DNA from: DSFO01 sp041640715
GTDB taxonomy: Archaea; Thermoproteota; Thermoprotei; Gearchaeales; Gearchaeaceae
DNA length: 6,598 bases
Direction of reading: 5' to 3'
Assembly: GCA_041640715.1 (NCBI GenBank)
Contig: JBEPZU010000030.1
Span: 1-6,598 of the forward strand
The position numbers and the translations under genes are program-made. Positions 1 through 5,262 of this stretch are shown piece by piece (within the stretch, counting starts at the first letter, position 1; each line of letters opens with the position of its first letter). Under the pieces are notes generated by a model. It searched no databases and had not been told where the DNA came from. It saw nothing but the letters and a program-made list of their open reading frames with translations.

Positions 1-639
1 CTTTTCGTAAAAGGAGGGAAAATAGGTTCTGAGCATTTAATAGCTTCTTTAAGAGATCATCAAATACCAAGCAAAGTATTTGAGGATGTTGATTTGGTTT
101 GCTTAGGTCATTTGCATTTACCCCAAGAAATTGGCGAAAAAATCTTCTATGCAGGCTCAATAGAAAGGATAGATTTCAGTGAAGAGAATGAAAATAAAAG
201 CTTCTTAGATATAGAACTGAATACTAAGATCAACGCTAAAAGAATACCTTTGAGGATGAGGCCTATGAAAACGATATACTTAGATTTCTCAGATTTCACA
301 GGTTTTGTGATAGGTGAAAACGATATCTTGAATAGAATTGGAGAAATAGAAAAAGGAAGCATTCTTAGATTGAGAATTAAGCTAAGGAGTGCTTTTCAAA
401 GACCATCTTTAAGGACTTTAGAAAGAAACTTAAAGGAAAAGTTAGGATTATCCCTTCTTAAGATCGAGGTCATCAAAGAAGAAATCCATGAAGTATCCAT
501 ACCTTCTAAAACTATGGATTTCATGTCTTATTTGGAGGAATATCTTGCTAGCAAATACAAAAATGAGCCCAAAGAAATCTTAGAATTGGTGAAGAAAGAA
601 GCTAAGGAGATAATAGCAGAAGTTGAATTGAGATCATGA
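1..639 (+). CDS. mre11: Mre11 nuclease, C-terminal part (5' end outside window)
   Basis: The reading frame is open from base 1 through 212 codons to the TGA at 637-639, so this is the 3' part of a longer gene. A TTG at 94 is not the real start, because conserved sequence lies on both sides of it. Visible are the last phosphoesterase motif GHLH (bases 106-117, visible residues 36-39), whose histidines coordinate active-site metals in the family, and the nearby YAGSIERIDFSEE block (residues 50-62), a strong Mre11 hallmark. The capping domain follows. The last ~40 residues are helical and charged, where Mre11 usually contacts the Rad50 coiled-coil base. Archaeal Mre11 is about 380-430 residues, so roughly 170-210 residues, including nuclease motifs I-IV, lie to the left. 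Known role: Mn-dependent 3'-5' exonuclease and endonuclease that processes DNA double-strand ends with Rad50. It overlaps rad50 by four bases (ATGA), implying co-transcription and probably coupled translation. Confidence 0.95.
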   Translation, partial: LFVKGGKIGSEHLIASLRDHQIPSKVFEDVDLVCLGHLHLPQEIGEKIFYAGSIERIDFSEENENKSFLDIELNTKINAKRIPLRMRPMKTIYLDFSDFTGFVIGENDILNRIGEIEKGSILRLRIKLRSAFQRPSLRTLERNLKEKLGLSLLKIEVIKEEIHEVSIPSKTMDFMSYLEEYLASKYKNEPKEILELVKKEAKEIIAEVELRS

Positions 640-3059
640 AGATACATAGAATAATCCTTAATAATTTCGCGAGTTATGAGAGAGAAGATTTCGATCTAGA
701 TAAGCTCAGCGGTTTAATTAACGTTTACGGTTCTACAGGTTCAGGGAAGACTACATTATTGGTGGATTCAATAACCTTTTGTCTTTTTGGAAGAGCTTAT
801 GGAGAAGATAAACAAAGTTCAGCGAAGCTAGTAATAAGGCCTAATTTGAAAAGTGCAAGAGCAGAGATCGAATTCAGCATTGATGAAAGAAGGTATAAGA
901 TAATAAGGGAAGTGTATATCGATAAACCTTCTCTGGTAATACTTGAAGAATTCAAAGATGGAAGCTGGAAGAAGAAATTGATAGGCTATAAAGAAATTGA
1001 AGCTTTCATAGAAAAACAAACAGGCTTTGATTATGTTACTTTCCTCAATTCAATAGTAGTAAGGCAAGGCGAAGTGGAATACTTATTGGAAACAGATCCT
1101 TCTAAGAGAAGAGAAATATTCCTTAGATTGCTCAATTTAGATTTCTCTAAGCATTTGGAAAAGGCAAAAGAAAGGAGAGATCGCATAAAAGAAGAGTTAG
1201 CGCTTTTAGAGCTTAAGATAAAGGCTTATGAAGCTGAAATTTCAAAAGAAAAGGAATACTCTTCCAAGCTTTTTGAATATCAAAAAATTTTGGAAACATT
1301 AGACAAAAAATTGATAGAATTATTGCAAAATGAAAAAGAAATTGAAACTAAAATAAATGAATTGAACGAAAAGAAACAGATATTAAAAAATAAATTGGAA
1401 GAGTACAAAAAGATCAAAAATGAATATGATAATTTATTAAATGAGAAGAAAGAGAAGGAAAAAGAAATAAATGAAGAAAAAGCGAGAATTGCCGAAGAGA
1501 GTTTTCTTAATAATAAATTAAATACGATCGCTAATGAAATCAAGGAGATTGATGCATTCCTTTCGTTGTTCGTTAATATAAATTCAAAGCAAACTTTGTT
1601 GGAAAAGGAGAAGAAAAACTTAGAAGAAAAAAGGAAAAGCCTGCGAGAGATGGAAGAATATGAGAGGAAACTGAAAGAAATAGAAAGTAAGAAAATTGAG
1701 CTCCAAAAATTAGAAGCAGAAATAAATAATCTTGAGGAAAACAAGAACAGCAAGTCTAATGATCTTAATTATTTAAGAGCTCAGTTAGATCAGCTAAAAA
1801 GAATTAGAGAAACATTGGAGAATGCTTCTTTAAAGGAGCCTAAATGTCCTGTTTGTGGTTCTAACTTATCTGAAGAAAGATTAGAAAGCTTGTATCAGCA
1901 CTATTTAGAGGAAGAAAGCAAGCAATTAGAGAAGATCAAAGTACTTGAAAATGAGTTCTTGAAATTGGAAAATACCTTGAGGAGGAAAAAAGAAGAACGA
2001 GATAAAATATTGAAGATATTAGGAGAAGAGACGATCATAAAGAAACGTCTGGAGAACAAGCTTAGCCTGATTAAAGAAATAGAAGCCTATGAATCTTCTG
2101 TTTTGAATTTAGAAGAGGAAATAAAATCCTTGAAATCCAATCCTTTATTCTCTAAATATTCAACGATCGCTGAGAGGATTCAAGAAAGGAGAAATGAATT
2201 GGATAGAGAATTAGAGCTTCTTAGATCGAAAGTCAATGAAATAATCGCTTCAAAGGCTAGATTAGATGAGCTTAACAAGCAATTGGTAGAAATAGTCTCT
2301 AAAATAAGTGAACTGGAGAAAATGATTCAAGAAAAGCCCGATGAGAAAGAGTTAAAAGAAGTTGAAGATTCTTTGGAAATTTTCAAGAAGAATTTGATGG
2401 AAATAAGAGAGAAGCGAATAGAGCTTAGTAAAGAAAAAGGAAGGGTAGAAGGTTTAATCGAAGAAACTAAAAGAAAGTTAAACGAGATTTCTGCAATAAG
2501 GCAAGAGTTAGATAAGCTAATAGCTCAAGGAAAAGATCTGAGGAAAAAACTTAGAGCGTATGAGATATTATGTGATGATGTGTTCAATGAAAGAGGCCTT
2601 CCTTTGCGCTTTCTTGATGATTATTTAAAAGAATTGAATAAAGTGGTCAATGAAGATTTCCTTTATCCTTTGCTTAAATCAAAACAATTGAACATAAAGA
2701 GGAAAGAAGACAAAATAGAGATAGAAGTCATAGATGAAACCCATCCTAGGGAATTATCTACATATTCTGGAGGAGAAAAAGCAGTCATAGGTCTTGCCTT
2801 GAGATTGGCTATAGCTAAGCTACTAGCTTCTAGAAGAGGCGTATTGCCCAATTTTTTGATCATCGATGAAGGTTTCGGGCCTATGAGTTTAGACTTGAGA
2901 GAATCGGTATTGAAGTTAATGCTTAATTTAAAGGATGAGTATGAGAAAATATTCATAGTATCCCATTTAGAGGATATACAAGAGAATCCTTACTTTAATT
3001 CGGTGATTAATGTTCACAAGGACGAAAGAGGAATAAGTCATATCAAAGTAATTAGATGA
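636..3059 (+). CDS. rad50: Rad50 double-strand-break repair ATPase
   Basis: A complete 807-residue SMC-like ATPase, partner of Mre11 in DNA end tethering and resection. In order: Walker A GSTGSGKT (32-39, Lys38); Q-loop VRQGE with Gln144; a long Lys/Glu-rich coiled coil from about 165; zinc-hook CPVC (Cys404, Cys407) almost exactly at mid-protein; a returning coil to about 680; ABC signature SGGE (711-714); Walker B FLIIDE (740-745, Glu745 catalytic); and H-loop His777 in VSH. Two hooks from two molecules jointly bind Zn in this family. The ATG at 636 is well placed because the N-terminal strand and Walker A follow at normal spacing. No good Shine-Dalgarno is present, so translation probably depends on coupling to mre11. 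It is somewhat shorter than Pyrococcus or Sulfolobus Rad50 (about 860-890), the difference lying in the coils. The head motifs are partly SbcC-like (GxTGxGKT, IDEGFG), and the D-loop Asp appears to be Ser751. The bacterial-type name SbcC is the only serious alternative. Confidence 0.96.
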   Translation: MKIHRIILNNFASYEREDFDLDKLSGLINVYGSTGSGKTTLLVDSITFCLFGRAYGEDKQSSAKLVIRPNLKSARAEIEFSIDERRYKIIREVYIDKPSLVILEEFKDGSWKKKLIGYKEIEAFIEKQTGFDYVTFLNSIVVRQGEVEYLLETDPSKRREIFLRLLNLDFSKHLEKAKERRDRIKEELALLELKIKAYEAEISKEKEYSSKLFEYQKILETLDKKLIELLQNEKEIETKINELNEKKQILKNKLEEYKKIKNEYDNLLNEKKEKEKEINEEKARIAEESFLNNKLNTIANEIKEIDAFLSLFVNINSKQTLLEKEKKNLEEKRKSLREMEEYERKLKEIESKKIELQKLEAEINNLEENKNSKSNDLNYLRAQLDQLKRIRETLENASLKEPKCPVCGSNLSEERLESLYQHYLEEESKQLEKIKVLENEFLKLENTLRRKKEERDKILKILGEETIIKKRLENKLSLIKEIEAYESSVLNLEEEIKSLKSNPLFSKYSTIAERIQERRNELDRELELLRSKVNEIIASKARLDELNKQLVEIVSKISELEKMIQEKPDEKELKEVEDSLEIFKKNLMEIREKRIELSKEKGRVEGLIEETKRKLNEISAIRQELDKLIAQGKDLRKKLRAYEILCDDVFNERGLPLRFLDDYLKELNKVVNEDFLYPLLKSKQLNIKRKEDKIEIEVIDETHPRELSTYSGGEKAVIGLALRLAIAKLLASRRGVLPNFLIIDEGFGPMSLDLRESVLKLMLNLKDEYEKIFIVSHLEDIQENPYFNSVINVHKDERGISHIKVIR

Positions 3060-3786
3060 TAAGTAGCAATCCTTTGTAGAAAGTATAAATAGAAGCAAAA
3101 CTCGCTATTGCTATGAAAATTTTTCTACGCGTCCTATCATCTATTCTTCTCCCTCTTAAGCTCCCTATCACTGAGCCTATAGCAGAGCCTAAGAGTGTAG
3201 ATAAAGCAAAAGTAAGTTCATAATAGTTGCTTATTAAATATACAATAGATCCTAAGAGAGTAGATATTAGTATGAGGAAAAGACTTGTGGCCGCTGCTCT
3301 CTTGTAATCAAGACCGAGGAAAGTTGCAAACACTGGGACGAAAATGATCCCTCCTCCTATTCCCAGCAAATTAGAAATTACGCCTGCGATGAAAAATAGC
3401 AAATAGGCTATTCTGCTTCTTATCTTAATGCCCTTGATGTTTAGTGCCATAAGCGAAATGACAAGGATTGGGAACAAGAAGTACAGAAGCAGCTTATTTA
3501 TGTTTATGAACAATAAGCTACCAATGTAAGCCCCAAGAAGCACCAATGCTATCGATTTTGTGGCTATCTTGAAATCTATCAATCTATTCTTGGTGTTTAT
3601 CAAAGAAGAAATAAAGCTATTGACTACTATGCTAAGTATGCTCAGCGGTATTGCTTGGTTTATTCTGATTTCTAGATAGAGAAGGGAAGGTACTATTATT
3701 AGCCCGCCTCCTACGCCAACGATTGAACCTAAAATAGAAGCAAAAACGGTTATTATAAATATCGCTATCTCTGTTAAAATTTCCAC
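3052..3786 (-). CDS. TauE/SafE-family membrane permease (putative anion/sulfite exporter)
   Basis: A complete, very hydrophobic 244-residue protein with about eight predicted membrane helices (roughly 7-32, 45-63, 75-95, 99-117, 126-148, 164-186, 191-210, 221-243). It has the internal duplication typical of TauE/SafE (DUF81) proteins: VGVGGGLIIVP (23-33) in the first half and LGIGGGIIFVP (141-151) in the second, each a glycine-rich stretch entering the membrane. A third Gly-rich segment (200-209) is followed by the basic loop RGRRIDDRTRRK before the last helix, also usual for the family. Length is at the short end of normal. The start is GTG at 3786; an in-frame TGA lies five codons upstream, and no other start codon lies between. 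Characterised relatives export sulfite, sulfoacetate or related organosulfur anions, but most members are uncharacterised, so the substrate is unknown. It is divergent from the aldehyde dehydrogenase across 30 bases and convergent with rad50, whose end it overlaps by 8 bases. Confidence 0.88.
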   Translation of the reverse strand: MEILTEIAIFIITVFASILGSIVGVGGGLIIVPSLLYLEIRINQAIPLSILSIVVNSFISSLINTKNRLIDFKIATKSIALVLLGAYIGSLLFININKLLLYFLFPILVISLMALNIKGIKIRSRIAYLLFFIAGVISNLLGIGGGIIFVPVFATFLGLDYKRAAATSLFLILISTLLGSIVYLISNYYELTFALSTLLGSAIGSVIGSLRGRRIDDRTRRKIFIAIASFASIYTFYKGLLLII

Positions 3787-3816
3787 ACTTATATTACTTC
3801 ATTTTTATTAAAGGTT
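3787..3816. promoter_or_regulatory. Divergent intergenic spacer with two probable core promoters
   Basis: This 30-base AT-rich spacer between two divergent start codons is the only non-coding DNA in the window. For the rightward dehydrogenase gene, a TATA-like CTTATATTA (3788-3796) sits about 21-29 bases before the ATG at 3817, the right distance for a leaderless archaeal transcript. For the leftward permease, TTTAATAAA read on the minus strand (about 3804-3812) sits about 18-26 bases before its GTG, slightly close for a leaderless start. No Shine-Dalgarno is visible for either gene, although AAGG abuts the dehydrogenase ATG too closely to work. The two TBP/TFB footprints would nearly touch, so the promoters may compete. 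Alternatively, part of either promoter may lie inside the opposite coding region. The assignment is inferred from spacing and composition only. Confidence 0.45.
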
Positions 3817-5262
3817 ATGAAAGGCTTCATAATAGGTAATGAAGTCATCACTAAAGATAGAACCTTTGATATATTAAATCCTGCAACAGAAGAAGTTATA
3901 GAAAAAGTTTCTTTAGCAACTAAAGAAGATGTTAAGTATGCTATTGAAACCGCGAATAAGGCATTTGAAGAATGGTCTACGACTCCGCTTTATAAAAGAA
4001 TAGAATTGCTTTATAAATTATATCAGTTCTTCGATGAGAACAAGGAGAATTTCGCCAGAATAATAGCATTAGAAGCAGGTAAACCTATAAGAGATGCTAG
4101 AACTGAGGCTTTGAGGGCTTCTAGAGTTTTTCTATACACAGCTGAAGCTGCTCGTTTCTTGCTAACTGGTGAATCACCTAGGTTAGATGCCTTTGAATAT
4201 CCTGTAGGCAATGAAAATAGAATAGCCATCGTTAAGAGGGAGCCAATAGGCATTGTTGTAGCTATACCTCCATTTAACTTCCCCATAATATCATTAGTTC
4301 ACAAAATAACTCCTGCGCTTGCAGTAGGAAATACGGTTGTAGTCAAACCTAGTATAAGTACACCTCTTACAGCCCTTACTTTGGTAGAGGCAATGCTAAA
4401 GATAGGCTTTCCTCCAGGAGTTGTAAACGTCGTTACAGGTTTAAGTAGTGAGATAGGAGATGAGCTGATTTCTCATAAAGATGTAAGCTTGATTACCTTT
4501 ACTGGTTCGACAGAGACTGGTTTAAAGATAGCTTCTAAAGCTGCTAGCTTATCTAAAAGGTTGATAATGGAATTAGGAGGTTCTGATCCTTTCATAGTAT
4601 TGGAAGATGCGGATGTGGAGAAAGCAAGCACGATAGCTACAAGAGCTAGATTTGAGTATGCGGGTCAAAACTGTAATTCAGCTAAGCGTTTCATAGTACA
4701 CGAGAGGGTATATGAGAGCTTTATCAAGAATTTTAAGGAAAAAGTTGCTAGATTGAATCTAGGAAACCCATTGGAAGAAAAGACCGATGTAGGTCCATTA
4801 ATAAACGCAGGCGCAGTCATCACAATGCAGGATTTCTTAGAGGATGCATTAAACAAAGGTGGAGAACTAGTAATTGGAGGAGATAAGTATGTAGGCAAAG
4901 GTTTCTTCTTTTATCCCACGATCATAAAGAACGTATCTCTTGAGGCTAAAGCCATTAATGAAGAGGTCTTTGGACCCATAGCGCCTGTAATAAAAGTTAA
5001 AGATGATGAGGAAGCCATAGCTATAGCTAATGCAACCAAATATGGTCTTCAAGCTGCATTGTTCACCCAAGATTACAAGAAGGCATTGAAACTAGCAGAC
5101 AAGATTAAGGCTGGAGCCGTCATAATAAATGATTCAACAAGGCTTAGATGGGATGCTCTACCTTTTGGAGGTGTTAAGTTCTCAGGTTTTGGAAGAGAAG
5201 GTATAAAATATGCTATCGAAGAAATGACTGAATTAAAGGTTATCGCTGCTACGCTTTCTTGA
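3817..5262 (+). CDS. NAD(P)-dependent aldehyde dehydrogenase (substrate unresolved)
   Basis: A complete 481-residue member of the aldehyde dehydrogenase superfamily, cytosolic, oxidising an aldehyde to a carboxylate with NAD(P)+. The catalytic set is intact: Asn154 in PPFNFP, Lys177 in VVVKPS (cofactor binding), FTGSTE (228-233), general base Glu252 in MELGGSDP, nucleophile Cys286 in GQNC, and Glu383 in EEVFGP. The C-terminal PFGGVKFSGFGREG block is normal. Length is typical and no signal peptide is seen. The ATG at 3817 fits because the usual N-terminal NPATEEVIEKV block follows about 20 residues later. The SDP after ELGG and the FGREGIKYAIEEMTE ending resemble the archaeal lactaldehyde dehydrogenase (MJ1411), glyceraldehyde / non-phosphorylating glyceraldehyde-3-phosphate dehydrogenase and Sad-type succinate semialdehyde dehydrogenase groups. 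I cannot choose among these by eye. In a thermoacidophile, a role in a branched Entner-Doudoroff pathway is plausible but is inference. The gene is convergent with the acyl-CoA ligase (14-base overlap) and is probably transcribed alone. Confidence 0.93.
   Translation: MKGFIIGNEVITKDRTFDILNPATEEVIEKVSLATKEDVKYAIETANKAFEEWSTTPLYKRIELLYKLYQFFDENKENFARIIALEAGKPIRDARTEALRASRVFLYTAEAARFLLTGESPRLDAFEYPVGNENRIAIVKREPIGIVVAIPPFNFPIISLVHKITPALAVGNTVVVKPSISTPLTALTLVEAMLKIGFPPGVVNVVTGLSSEIGDELISHKDVSLITFTGSTETGLKIASKAASLSKRLIMELGGSDPFIVLEDADVEKASTIATRARFEYAGQNCNSAKRFIVHERVYESFIKNFKEKVARLNLGNPLEEKTDVGPLINAGAVITMQDFLEDALNKGGELVIGGDKYVGKGFFFYPTIIKNVSLEAKAINEEVFGPIAPVIKVKDDEEAIAIANATKYGLQAALFTQDYKKALKLADKIKAGAVIINDSTRLRWDALPFGGVKFSGFGREGIKYAIEEMTELKVIAATLS

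Noticed and set aside
94..639. Mre11 starting at TTG 94 as a complete 181-residue protein
   Set aside because: The frame is open to base 1 and conserved Mre11 sequence precedes this TTG. The gene is cut by the window edge, not short.
1280..1753. 157-codon minus-strand open frame inside rad50
   Set aside because: Ser/Phe/Leu-rich translation is the mirror of the Lys/Glu-rich coiled coil. Purine-rich coding DNA lacks stops on its complement, and there is no promoter or family resemblance.
1200..2550. Repeat-like AAGAAA/GAAGAA-rich DNA
   Set aside because: This is explained by Lys/Glu codons of the Rad50 coiled coil. There is no regular unit or spacer, so it is neither a tandem repeat nor a CRISPR array.
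2663..2956. 97-codon minus-strand open frame opposite the Rad50 ATPase head
   Set aside because: It lies fully opposite highly conserved Rad50 motifs and has no recognisable domain, so it is a shadow frame.
4023..5070. Three minus-strand open frames (67-87 codons) inside the aldehyde dehydrogenase
   Set aside because: They are low-complexity shadow frames opposite a fully conserved enzyme, with no start signals.
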